The notes: generated by a model not told the origin, from the letters alone. Positions 6,311 to 14,109 are shown, counted from the stretch's first letter. The stretch is 18,600 nucleotides of DNA from CAIZGX01 sp964511555 (GCA_964511555.1 CAZEFR010000043.1:1-18600), one strand, 5' to 3'. Translations and numbers: made by a program.

Positions 6311-6977
6311 ACCTACGAATACCCGCATGCACCGCGTAAATGAGCGGTGTTAGCGCTACAGCAATTCCCATCTTCAACAAATAATTCGTTGGAGCCACTT
6401 CGGCGAAGGTGCTCCATGCCATTTTTCCCGGAAGGACAAATCCGATGTACAAAACAACGATAGTGTCTATCATTTGAGATACAACCGTGCTTCCTGTGCT
6501 TCGAAGCCAAATGTATTTGTTTCCTGTCTTCCCTTTGATCCAATGGAAAATGGTAACGTCCATCAACTGCGATATCAAAAATGCCGCAATGCTACCAACC
6601 ATAATCCACGGCGCTTGTCCGAACACCGCACCGAATTGATCGTCTGTGACACCAATTCCAGGAACAGCCGGAATTTGAAGCGCGAGTAAAACAATGATGA
6701 AGCAATAGCCAATGAGAATGGTCGTAATCCACGACAGTCTACGAACAGCTTTTTCACCATAAAATTCATTCAAGGTATCGGTGAGCAAAAACACGATGGG
6801 CCAGGGTAGAACCCCAACTATCGTGATGAACGTATGCTTCCAATTTCCAATTTGAATGGGAATTTGAATGAGCTTACTCGAGATTAGCTCAGCGGTTATG
6901 GCATTCGTAATGAAAAGTCCGGCTAAGAATATAAACAGCCACTGGCGACGTGTGCTAAAAGATGCTACTGTTTCCAT
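6303..6977 (-). CDS. yhhQ: Queuosine precursor transporter, YhhQ/VUT family
   Basis: A 224-residue inner-membrane protein of the YhhQ (COG1738, formerly DUF165) family. E. coli YhhQ takes up queuosine precursors preQ0/preQ1 used to modify the wobble base of GUN tRNAs. About six membrane-spanning segments are visible (roughly 13-33, 48-66, 82-105, 125-143, 163-183, 198-220). Family signatures include NAITAELISSKL near residue 25-36, TDTLNEFYGEKAVRR near 66-80, and a conserved SQLMDVTIFHWIKGKTG segment near 135-151. ATG on the minus strand at 6977 gives a normal N-terminus. Its end overlaps the convergent outer-membrane protein gene by eight bases and no terminator was seen between them. No preQ1 riboswitch was recognised in the leader. 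The substrate is inferred from the family. Confidence 0.88.
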   Translation of the reverse strand: METVASFSTRRQWLFIFLAGLFITNAITAELISSKLIQIPIQIGNWKHTFITIVGVLPWPIVFLLTDTLNEFYGEKAVRRLSWITTILIGYCFIIVLLALQIPAVPGIGVTDDQFGAVFGQAPWIMVGSIAAFLISQLMDVTIFHWIKGKTGNKYIWLRSTGSTVVSQMIDTIVVLYIGFVLPGKMAWSTFAEVAPTNYLLKMGIAVALTPLIYAVHAGIRRFI

Positions 6978-7123
6978 ATTTTTTGGTGTACACTTCAGAA
7001 ATGTAAAAGACGCAAGATATTCTAATTTAACGAAACAACCTTTTTCAAAATGAAGGTGTCTTTAACTGTAGTTGGAAAGAGCTAACCACTTTTTTCTGCA
7101 ATTCAAACAATCAATCTGCAAGT
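6978..7123. other. Divergent intergenic region between yhhQ and the helical-protein gene
   Basis: These 146 bases must hold promoters for both flanking genes. On the minus strand, TAAATTAG (complement of 7022-7029) resembles the -7 consensus TAnnTTTG and has a TTTTG about 17 bases upstream (complement of 7046-7050), a weak candidate for yhhQ. I see no clear promoter for the plus-strand gene, no riboswitch and no small ORF. Confidence 0.3.
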
Positions 7124-8584
7124 ATGAAACCTACCCACGATCTTTTTGATCTGGTTCATTCTCTGACCAAGAGTGAAAAACGCTTTTTCAAGTTACAAAG
7201 CACGTTGCAAGCGGGCGAGAAGAATTACATTCGAATATTCGATTTGCTTGACAAAATGGAATTCTATGATGAGAATACAGTAAAGGATACTTTTAAAGGA
7301 GAGCTTTTCTTGAAACATCTGCCTTCCGAAAAGAATCATTTATTCAAACTCATACTGAAATCACTTCGGTCGTTTCACGGTGAAAACAGCGTTCGAAATA
7401 TAGTGAAGCAAGCCCTTAAGAATGTTGAGATTCTTCACAAGAAGGGACTACACGAAGAGTGTAAAAAAGAATTGAAGCGCGCCAAGAAATTAGCCGTTTC
7501 CTATGAGTTTTTTTATTATTTGTTCGAAATAATTTCGTGGCAGAAGACATTACTGGAAGAGGATTATGAGAATGGAGATTTTACTCAGTCCATTGATGAG
7601 TTAGCTGTAGAGGAGGCTCATGTGCTCGTTTCGCTGCAAAATTTAGCAGATTACCAAGTTATTTACGGAAAAGTGAACGCCATTTTTCGTTCAGGAGGTT
7701 TTACCCCTTCAATTATGCATGAGCAAATGCTAAGTGATATTTTAAAGTCCAACTTGCTCGACAATGGCGCAAATGCTAAATCAATACGCGCGAATTGTAT
7801 TCGGTTGTATAGTTTGGGTTTTTGTTCAATTGCAGAAAACAACATAGAAAAGGCTGCAGCTTATTTCACTGAGGTCTTAGCATTGTTTGAAGCTCACGAA
7901 TGGCTTCGCGACGATAAAGCAAAGAGATATTTGCGAGCTTTGGGTCAGTTGTTAACCTGCAAGGTATTGTTGAATGATAGAGCAGGAGCTACAGATTTAT
8001 ATAAGAAAGTCGAGAGTCTTGAAGAATTAGAGAATTTTCAAAGTCCCGATTTAATGGCTTTTCGATTTAGAATTTTGAAACAAATACAGGTCGAAATGGC
8101 ACTTATGTTCGATCAGAAAATTCAATCAGATGAGCTTTTTACCTCTATTCAGGAAACAAAAAACCTTTTAAGTAAGGAATTTGAAATGATGATGCGGTAC
8201 AGACTTGCTTTGTATGAATTTGCATGTGGTTCTTACCAGCGTTCTTTAAAACATGTAAATGAAATCATTAACAATTCGAACAAGGAATTGCGACAAGATA
8301 TTTACGGGCACGTTCGTGTATTGAACATACTCATTCATTTAAGCCTCGGGAATCAAGATTTAGTCGATTATGCCCTGAAGTCGACCATCCGCTTTTACAC
8401 ACAGCGCGAGCGAAATCACGAAGCCGATATACATTTTCTAAAAACGTTAAAGACCTACAATAAAATGGATTCTTTCGAGAAAAGTGATTTCTTAAAATCT
8501 GGAAATCTATTGCGCGAGTTTCCTGCAGTAAAAAATATGGAAGACCGATTCATAGAATTGGTCATGAAAAAAGGGATGATCTAA
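7124..8584 (+). CDS. Uncharacterised helical, TPR-like protein of Bacteroidota type
   Basis: A 486-residue protein whose function I do not recognise. It has no signal peptide and no membrane segment and is expected to be cytoplasmic. It appears almost entirely alpha-helical: the N-terminus (LFDLVHSLTKSEKRFFKLQS, residues 7-26) resembles the start of a recurrent family of uncharacterised Bacteroidota proteins, and later stretches such as NIEKAAAYFTEVLALFEAHEWL (about 240-261) and the following helical pairs look like degenerate tetratricopeptide repeats, suggesting a protein-binding scaffold. No catalytic motif is visible. ATG 7124 is the first start in the frame and gives this N-terminus. Transcription is divergent from yhhQ. 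The last codons (KKGMI, stop TAA 8582-8584) lie within a terminator hairpin, so the gene is monocistronic. Confidence 0.7.
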   Translation: MKPTHDLFDLVHSLTKSEKRFFKLQSTLQAGEKNYIRIFDLLDKMEFYDENTVKDTFKGELFLKHLPSEKNHLFKLILKSLRSFHGENSVRNIVKQALKNVEILHKKGLHEECKKELKRAKKLAVSYEFFYYLFEIISWQKTLLEEDYENGDFTQSIDELAVEEAHVLVSLQNLADYQVIYGKVNAIFRSGGFTPSIMHEQMLSDILKSNLLDNGANAKSIRANCIRLYSLGFCSIAENNIEKAAAYFTEVLALFEAHEWLRDDKAKRYLRALGQLLTCKVLLNDRAGATDLYKKVESLEELENFQSPDLMAFRFRILKQIQVEMALMFDQKIQSDELFTSIQETKNLLSKEFEMMMRYRLALYEFACGSYQRSLKHVNEIINNSNKELRQDIYGHVRVLNILIHLSLGNQDLVDYALKSTIRFYTQRERNHEADIHFLKTLKTYNKMDSFEKSDFLKSGNLLREFPAVKNMEDRFIELVMKKGMI

Positions 8585-8597
8585 TCATCCCTTTTTT
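8567..8597. terminator. Bidirectional intrinsic terminator containing a stop codon
   Basis: GGGATGAT (8573-8580) and ATCATCCC (8584-8591) form a perfect 8-bp stem around the loop CTA, flanked by AAAAAA on the left (8567-8572) and T residues on the right (8592-8598). Either strand therefore reads as stem plus U-tract, serving both the helical-protein gene (plus) and the convergent CT398-like gene (minus). The plus-strand TAA stop at 8582-8584 falls within the hairpin. Confidence 0.85.
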
Positions 8598-8600
8598 TAT

Positions 8601-8675
8601 CTTACCTTTTCTTCCCTTCTCTTACAAAGTTAAATCTTCCCCTCTCTTACCTTATCTTAACTTTTCTTAACTTTT
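8601..8675. repeat. Pyrimidine-rich tract with a decayed 10-bp tandem repeat
   Basis: Between the terminator and the end of the CT398-like gene, nearly all plus-strand bases are C or T apart from single A residues. A 10-base period is visible: CTTACCTTTT, CTTCCCTTCT, CTTAC... from 8601, and CTTACCTTAT (8646), CTTAACTTTT (8656), CTTAACTTTT (8666), the last two identical. No gene is present. The minus-strand RNA would carry a purine-rich 3' tail after the stop codon. Confidence 0.65.
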
Positions 8676-10495
8676 TACTTCGACATTTCCTTTTGAAGAA
8701 CTTCTTTGAACTTCAACTCTTCTTCGTAAGCCATTTCTTCATCTACTAATATTCTACCACTGTGCTCATCTGAAATAATACGTTTACGCAAACGGACATC
8801 CATTTGAACTTGAGCCGGAATCTGAATGAATGAACCAGCAGATGCATCACGCTCAATTGGAACAACTGCTAATCCGTTTTGAGCAGACTTACGCATACGA
8901 ACGTAGCGCTCGAGCAAATGCATATCTATGTGTTTCTTAGCTTCGTCGCTGCGCTTAGAAAGAAACTCTTCTTCTTTCTGAGTTTCACTCATTAATTCAG
9001 TTAACTCCGTTTCTTTCAAATTCAAGTCGTTCGTGCGCTCTGTTAATTTCGAAGAGGTATTGTCAATTTCCGCTTGCTTAGTCATCTTTAATGACTCAGC
9101 TGTACGAATGTGCTTAGACTGCAATTCAATTTCCAATTCTTGAAACTCAATTTCCTTATTCAAAGAATCAAACTCACGATTATTCTTTACTTTGTTCAAT
9201 TGCTCTTTGTACTTAACAATAAGCGCTTCAGCTTCTTTAATTGCAGACTTACATGCTACAATATTCTCTTCAGCACCTTTGAACTCACCATTCAAACGCT
9301 CCAAGCGAGCTTCTAAACCAGAAACCTCATCTTTCAAATCTTCCACCTCGTAAGGCAATTCTCCGCGTGTAGCGCGAATCTTATCGATGCGAGAATCAAT
9401 TAATTGAAGAGCGTATAAGTTTCTTAGTTTCGATTCAACAGAGATACCTTTCTTCGCATCTTCGCTGTTCGACTTGTTCATTTGATTAATTGAAATCATA
9501 GTTTCTGTATCGTTTACGGGATTGTTTTTTTCGTTTTTTTCTGGTTTTGCTATGGGTACGAAAATGGCTTGTTTTGGATCCATTTCTGAGGCCACATGTA
9601 TTGGATTAGCCACACGCTTTTCAACAAGCGCCGGAGCAACACCAATTAGAAAAGTTCTAGGCTTGCCATCAATGGGCCCCTCGGAAATTACTTCCTTTCG
9701 AATCTTCGCTTCACGCTTAGGCTTCGCAATTTTCAATGCCTCAGCTATGATAGCTTCGTCTTCTGGAGCAAGAACTACAGGGATTTCAATACCATCCTCA
9801 GCAATAACTTTTTCAGCCTTGACCGATTTACCTTTTTTATCGGCTTTAATCGGAGTTTTTGTCTCAACCTTGTCAGCTTTCTTCAAAGAGGTCTTCGTGG
9901 ATACTGAGGTATCTTTTTTGGTTGGAGACTTTGAAACTACTGCTTTTTTAGCGGGAGTAGATTTTTTAATTGGAGAAGGTTGAACAGGTAATGGCTGCTT
10001 CTTATTCGGAGCAATCACTTTTTTTGGTTCAACTTTCTTAGCAGGGGCAGCTTTTTTAACTGCCGGCTTAACAGCCTTCTTCACTTCTTTCACTTTGGTC
10101 TTGGTCACTACGTTCACAACTTTTTTGGTACTTTTCACTTCCTTCTTCACTGCTTTCACAACAGGCTTAACAACTTTTTTCGCTACTGGTTTTACCACCT
10201 TCTTCGCAACGGGTTTTACAACCTTTTTCGCGACAGGTTTCACCACCTTCTTCGCTAAAGGTTTCACAACCTTTTTCGCTACAGGCTTTGAAATTTTCTT
10301 AGCAATCGGTTTTCCTGCCTTTTTAGCAACAGGCTTAGGAGCTGTTTTCACAGCTTTCTTTTCGATTTTTTTTGAAACAGCTTTCTTTACCACTTTATCT
10401 TTCCCCTTCGACACCACTGTTTTGGCCGCTTTCTTAGCAGCAACCTTAGGCTTAGCAGGTGCTTTCGCTTTTGGTTTTATTACTTTTTTTGCCAT
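8675..10495 (-). CDS. CT398/FlgZ-like coiled-coil protein with degenerate zinc ribbon and histone-H1-like N-terminal tail
   Basis: A 606-residue fusion. Residues 1-330 are low-complexity, very rich in Lys, Ala, Val and Pro, including seven to eight consecutive KPxAKKxx octapeptides at about 54-117. Residues 351-606 match the family annotated in Bacteroidota as C4-type zinc ribbon protein (COG1579, zf-RING_7): VESKLRNLYALQLIDSRIDKI, a long coiled coil (about 380-525) with KNNREFDSLNKEIEFQELEI, then NGLAVVPIERDASAGSF and IISDEHSGRILVD. The CxxC pairs expected in these last two stretches are absent, so no zinc should bind. Relatives CT398 (Chlamydia) and FlgZ/HP0958 (Helicobacter) bind sigma-54; the basic tail suggests nucleic-acid binding, which is inference. 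ATG 10495 lies 4 bases after nif3. An internal ATG (residue 333) could start a tail-less form of ordinary family length. Confidence 0.8.
   Translation of the reverse strand: MAKKVIKPKAKAPAKPKVAAKKAAKTVVSKGKDKVVKKAVSKKIEKKAVKTAPKPVAKKAGKPIAKKISKPVAKKVVKPLAKKVVKPVAKKVVKPVAKKVVKPVAKKVVKPVVKAVKKEVKSTKKVVNVVTKTKVKEVKKAVKPAVKKAAPAKKVEPKKVIAPNKKQPLPVQPSPIKKSTPAKKAVVSKSPTKKDTSVSTKTSLKKADKVETKTPIKADKKGKSVKAEKVIAEDGIEIPVVLAPEDEAIIAEALKIAKPKREAKIRKEVISEGPIDGKPRTFLIGVAPALVEKRVANPIHVASEMDPKQAIFVPIAKPEKNEKNNPVNDTETMISINQMNKSNSEDAKKGISVESKLRNLYALQLIDSRIDKIRATRGELPYEVEDLKDEVSGLEARLERLNGEFKGAEENIVACKSAIKEAEALIVKYKEQLNKVKNNREFDSLNKEIEFQELEIELQSKHIRTAESLKMTKQAEIDNTSSKLTERTNDLNLKETELTELMSETQKEEEFLSKRSDEAKKHIDMHLLERYVRMRKSAQNGLAVVPIERDASAGSFIQIPAQVQMDVRLRKRIISDEHSGRILVDEEMAYEEELKFKEVLQKEMSK
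10145..10336 (-). repeat. 24-bp tandem repeat encoding KPxAKKxx octapeptides
   Basis: Eight in-frame 24-bp units encode KPVAKKAG, KPIAKKIS, KPVAKKVV, KPLAKKVV, three more KPVAKKVV and a decayed KPVVKAVK (protein residues 54-117). Synonymous differences between units are frequent (for example TTC versus TTT and ACC versus ACA on the plus strand, often alternating), so the protein period is better conserved than the DNA, apart from the drifted edge units. Confidence 0.85.
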
Positions 10496-10499
10496 AACG

Positions 10500-11594
10500 T
10501 CAGTAATAGAGAACGGGGTTCGTTATTACTCCCGTTTTGTGGACCGCGAATGTACGAAATTTTTCAGTGATTTTTGCATGAATCAACTCAATTGTAAACT
10601 GTTCACTTTCAAAATGTCCAATATCAATAAACGACAACTGTCCCTCCGCATCAAAAAACTCATGGTACTTAACATCTGAAGTGATAAAGACATCTGCTCC
10701 TTGGGCTTTCGCTGCCTCCAATAAGAACTGACCACTTCCACCACAAATTGCAATTTTTCGAATCGAGGGTTTGTTTGTTTGAGTATACTTAATGCTCTGA
10801 TTATTAAACTCTTTTTTCAAGATACTTAAACAATCAGTTAATGCAATGGGAGCTTCTAATTCACCAATTGCTCCGCTTCCAAATTGATGAATGGGGTTCT
10901 GAAGAGTTTGCCAATTGTGAGCAATCTCTTCATACGGATGTGATTCGAAAAGTGCTCGCTGAACATTCGTTTTTTTCCAACTGGGCAATATCACTTCAAA
11001 TCGAATTTCTTCTTGTTCGGTTCGAATTCCATGCTCTCCTTCATAAGGTTGTGCGCCTTCTTCAGGTTTGAAACTCCCATTTCCAACTACAGAAAAACCA
11101 CATTCACTATAATTGCCCAACGATCCAGCTCCTGCCTCGAACAAGGCCGTTTGAACTTTTTCAAAATGATCTTTCGGAATGAATACAGTGAGTTGGAGCA
11201 AATGTCCGTTTAACGGAACAAGCGGACGAACATTCTTCAGTCCAAGTCGTTTCGCTATTTCCCCATTTACACCTTCAATGGTATTATCGAGATTCGTGTG
11301 AATCGCATACAAAGCAATGTTGTTTTGAATGGCTTTAATAACAGTGCGCTGAACATAATTTGCGCCAGTAAAGCGTTTCAAGCCTTTGAAAACAATCGGG
11401 TGGTGCGAAACAATAAGGTTGCAATTCTTCGCAATGGCTTCCGCAACAACTTCTTCTGTGCAGTCGAGACTCACCAATACGTTGGTGATTTCGTTTTGCT
11501 TATTTCCAACCAGCAATCCTGAATTATCGTAAGACTCTTGTAAAATAGGCGGAGCCCATTGTTCTAAATAGGAAATGACTTCTTCAATACGCAT
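10500..11594 (-). CDS. Nif3-like dinuclear metal-centre protein (DUF34/YbgI, long YqfO-type)
   Basis: A 364-residue Nif3 (NGG1-interacting factor 3) family protein. Family members form hexameric toroids with a two-metal site; YbgI and YqfO are structural examples and proposed roles include hydrolysis or a metal-chaperone activity, so function remains open. Metal-ligand candidates are H64 and H65 (SHHPIVFKG), H99 and D103 (HTNLD), and H327 with E331 (HFESE), the same spacing as in structurally known members. A PII-like insert of roughly 130 residues, from about 125 to 255, makes this the long YqfO-type form. I chose ATG 11594 (MRIEEVISYLEQWAPP, the typical start) over an upstream start at 11678, which would overlap lpxK. 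The stop is 4 bases from the CT398-like gene, indicating an operon; this pairing recurs in Bacteroidota. It is divergent from lpxK. Confidence 0.93.
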   Translation of the reverse strand: MRIEEVISYLEQWAPPILQESYDNSGLLVGNKQNEITNVLVSLDCTEEVVAEAIAKNCNLIVSHHPIVFKGLKRFTGANYVQRTVIKAIQNNIALYAIHTNLDNTIEGVNGEIAKRLGLKNVRPLVPLNGHLLQLTVFIPKDHFEKVQTALFEAGAGSLGNYSECGFSVVGNGSFKPEEGAQPYEGEHGIRTEQEEIRFEVILPSWKKTNVQRALFESHPYEEIAHNWQTLQNPIHQFGSGAIGELEAPIALTDCLSILKKEFNNQSIKYTQTNKPSIRKIAICGGSGQFLLEAAKAQGADVFITSDVKYHEFFDAEGQLSFIDIGHFESEQFTIELIHAKITEKFRTFAVHKTGVITNPVLYY

Positions 11595-11602
11595 TTTTAA
11601 TC

Positions 11603-11620
11603 TAACTTGCAGCCAAGTTA
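11603..11620. promoter_or_regulatory. Perfect palindrome in the 31-bp nif3/lpxK divergent gap
   Basis: TAACTTG (11603-11609) and CAAGTTA (11614-11620) form a 7-bp perfect dyad around CAGC. The dyad occupies 18 of the 31 bases between the divergent starts (11594 and 11626). Each arm read on its own strand resembles a degenerate -7 element (TAnnTTTG); on the minus strand TAACTTGG matches five of six positions and has TTG 21 bases upstream. It may be an operator or a pair of overlapping divergent promoters. Confidence 0.4.
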
Positions 11621-11625
11621 CACCG

Positions 11626-12651
11626 ATGCGTTTATTCAGAGCAACTCTTTGGCCTTTTTCTTTTCTTTTGGGAAGCATTCTGCACTTCCGTCATTTTTTA
11701 TTTTCTGTTGGAATTTTAAGTTCGAAAAAAGCAGTAGTTCCTTCCATTGTCATTGGGAATTTGAAAATAGGAGGAACCGGGAAAACGCCTTTCGCTATTT
11801 GGTTAATTGAAAAGTTAGACGCTTCGAAAACCGGATTTGTTTCTCGCGGATATGGCCGGAAAACAAAGGGGTTTCAATTAATAACCGATGATTCCAATGT
11901 TTCGGAAATTGGCGATGAGCCAGCAGTGGTTCGAAATCATTTCCAATCCTTAATTGGAGCCGTTTCAGAAAATAGAATATCAGGAATTTATCAATTGAAA
12001 CAATCCTTTCCGCAAATTCAGCAAGTTGTTTTAGACGATGCCTTTCAACATAGAAAATTGAATCCCGATTTTTCAATTTTGCTAACGAGCTACAACGACT
12101 TGTTTGTGAACGACCATTTGTTTCCTGTGGGTGGCTTGCGCGACTTGAAAAAAAGAGCGCATTCAGCCAATGCAATTGTTGTAACCAAATGTCCTGAAGA
12201 TCTTTCGGAAGAGGCCCGAGAAAAAATAAAGTTTGAATTGAAATTGAATGAAAATCAGGTGTTGGCATTCACTACCATCGTGTACGATACGCCAGAACCC
12301 GCATTCAGCCTCATGAATCCGTGGAACAGCAATATGCGCAGCGTCTGTTTTGCAGGACTAGCCAATCCAATTCCATTCTTTATGGAAGGAAGAAATAGGA
12401 GCGTGGCAACCATTGAAATGGCGCTGCCCGATCATCATGAATACACCGAGCAAGATGTGTCGCGCATTCGACAAGAATGGATTAACTTTGGACAGGAAAA
12501 TACGGTTCTGTTAACCACTGAAAAAGATGTGGTGAAATGCAAGAACATTAAGGGATTTGAAGAACTTCCTTTGTATTTTCTTCGAATGAAAATAAAATTT
12601 ATCGCAGGTGAAGCAGCATTACTAAATGCTGTAAATGAAGTAAAGAAATAA
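11626..12651 (+). CDS. lpxK: Tetraacyldisaccharide 4'-kinase LpxK
   Basis: LpxK phosphorylates the 4' position of the tetraacyldisaccharide-1-phosphate precursor to make lipid IVA, at the cytoplasmic face of the inner membrane. The 341-residue protein has the N-terminal membrane-associated helix (LFRATLWPFSFLLGSILHFRHFLF, 3-26), the P-loop GNLKIGGTGKTP at 44-55, the SRGYGRKTKG motif, the VVLDDAFQHRKL segment with the family's paired aspartates, and NDLFVNDHLFPVGGLRD. Length is normal. ATG 11626 is chosen over an in-frame upstream ATG at 11575 because the longer form would run into nif3 and lacks family similarity. The stop TAA directly abuts the gatB ATG. Together with lpxH at the window end it marks this region as lipid A-related. 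Confidence 0.96.
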   Translation: MRLFRATLWPFSFLLGSILHFRHFLFSVGILSSKKAVVPSIVIGNLKIGGTGKTPFAIWLIEKLDASKTGFVSRGYGRKTKGFQLITDDSNVSEIGDEPAVVRNHFQSLIGAVSENRISGIYQLKQSFPQIQQVVLDDAFQHRKLNPDFSILLTSYNDLFVNDHLFPVGGLRDLKKRAHSANAIVVTKCPEDLSEEAREKIKFELKLNENQVLAFTTIVYDTPEPAFSLMNPWNSNMRSVCFAGLANPIPFFMEGRNRSVATIEMALPDHHEYTEQDVSRIRQEWINFGQENTVLLTTEKDVVKCKNIKGFEELPLYFLRMKIKFIAGEAALLNAVNEVKK

Positions 12652-14109
12652 ATGGAACAATCTGTATACGATCAATACGAATTGGTAGTTGGACTGGAAG
12701 TCCACATGCAACTGAAAACAGCTTCGAAGGCTTATGCCTCCGACGCGAACCTTTTCGGAGCATTACCAAATACCTTGGTTTCTCCAATCACATTGGGACA
12801 TCCGGGAACGTTACCTAAAGTAAACACGCAGTCAGTCGACTTCGCCATTAAGTTAGCTTTGGCGACAAAAATGAAAATTAACACCCCGGTATTTTTCGCG
12901 CGTAAGAATTATTTCTACGCCGATTTACCCAAGGGATATCAAATTACGCAGGACAAAACCCCCATCTGCACAGGTGGAGAAATCATCATTCGTGAAGACG
13001 ATGGTTCTGAAAAGCGCATTGGAATTACGCGTGCGCATTTGGAAGAGGATGCTGGAAAAAGCATGCACGATCAAGATCCTTTCGACACGCTTGTCGATTT
13101 AAATCGAGCCGGTGTTCCACTTATTGAAGTTGTTTCCGAGCCAGATATGCGCACTTCGCGCGAAGCGTATTTGTATCTGACTGAAGTTAGAAAACTCGTT
13201 CGCTATTTAGATATCTGTGACGGTAACATGGAAGAAGGCTCGCTTCGTTGCGATGCAAATATTTCTGTTCGAAAGAAAGGCGCTCCTGAATTCGGAACGC
13301 GTTGTGAAGTGAAGAATATGAATTCCATTCGCAATGTGCAACGCGCCATTGAGCACGAAATGACGCGACAAATCGATATCATTGAAGCAGGTGGAGTCAT
13401 CAATCAAGAAACCCGAAGCTTCAACGCTGCAGACGGAACTACTTCTTTGCTTCGTAGCAAAGAAGATGCGCAAGATTACCGCTACTTCCCAGAGCCAGAT
13501 CTGCCGCCAGTAGTCATTACCGAAGATCACATTCAACGCATACATTCATCAATGCCACCTCTTCCAAAAGAGTTGCTGCATAAGTATTTGAAAGAATTCA
13601 ATCTGTCGGAATACGATGCGAATGTCTTGACCAGCGAAAAGGAAACTGCGCTCTATTACGAGCGTATCATTTCAAAAACGAACAATTACAAGGCTGCTTG
13701 TAATTGGCTTATGGGTCCAGTAAAAGGATACTTAAAAGAACAAGCCCTCGAGATAGAACAGAGTCCGTTTACACCAGAACAACTTGCAAGCATCATCAAT
13801 TTGGTTGATGCTGGAAAGGTTTCGAGCTCTACTGCTGCTGAAAAAATTCTTCCGGCATTAGCCAATCATTCTTCCAAAATGGCTGAAGACGTGGCTGCTG
13901 AATTGAACTTAATTCAAGATGCAGACGAGGACAGCATCAAGCAAATAGCGCAAGAGATTCTTGCTGCATGGCCAGACAAGGTTGCCGCTTACAAAGCAGG
14001 AAATAAAGGAATGCTCGGATTGTTCATGGGTGAACTCATGAAGAAGAGTGGAGGAAAGGCCAATCCGAAAACTGCATCCGGACTTATTCAACAATTATTA
14101 GATCAATGA
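12652..14109 (+). CDS. gatB: Asp-tRNA(Asn)/Glu-tRNA(Gln) amidotransferase subunit B
   Basis: GatB is the tRNA-binding kinase-like subunit of GatCAB, which activates and amidates misacylated Glu-tRNA(Gln) or Asp-tRNA(Asn) in organisms lacking the matching direct synthetase. The 485-residue protein is full length: VVGLEVHMQLKT near residue 12, GALPNT, GHPGTLPKVN, RKNYFYADLPKGYQITQ, the HLEEDAGKS segment, DLNRAGVPLIEVVSEPDMR, DGNMEEGSLRCDANISVR and EVKNMNS are all recognisable catalytic-core signatures, followed by a helical domain and a YqeY-like tail (about 335-485). It begins at the base after the lpxK stop and its TGA overlaps the next ATG by four bases (ATGA), so it is translationally embedded in the lpxK unit. 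gatA and gatC are not in the window. Confidence 0.97.
   Translation: MEQSVYDQYELVVGLEVHMQLKTASKAYASDANLFGALPNTLVSPITLGHPGTLPKVNTQSVDFAIKLALATKMKINTPVFFARKNYFYADLPKGYQITQDKTPICTGGEIIIREDDGSEKRIGITRAHLEEDAGKSMHDQDPFDTLVDLNRAGVPLIEVVSEPDMRTSREAYLYLTEVRKLVRYLDICDGNMEEGSLRCDANISVRKKGAPEFGTRCEVKNMNSIRNVQRAIEHEMTRQIDIIEAGGVINQETRSFNAADGTTSLLRSKEDAQDYRYFPEPDLPPVVITEDHIQRIHSSMPPLPKELLHKYLKEFNLSEYDANVLTSEKETALYYERIISKTNNYKAACNWLMGPVKGYLKEQALEIEQSPFTPEQLASIINLVDAGKVSSSTAAEKILPALANHSSKMAEDVAAELNLIQDADEDSIKQIAQEILAAWPDKVAAYKAGNKGMLGLFMGELMKKSGGKANPKTASGLIQQLLDQ

Noticed and set aside
6978..7060. preQ1 riboswitch in the yhhQ leader
   Set aside because: I looked on the minus strand for the short preQ1-I stem-loop with an A-rich tail and did not find the conserved loop and pseudoknot bases.
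10095..10679. A 194-codon plus-strand frame with repeated TTFFATGF units
   Set aside because: This is the antisense reading of the KPxAKKxx repeat in the CT398-like gene, not an independent protein.
11575..11625. Upstream ATG start for lpxK overlapping nif3
   Set aside because: The added residues have no LpxK similarity and the frame there is antisense to the nif3 N-terminus; ATG 11626 fits the family start.
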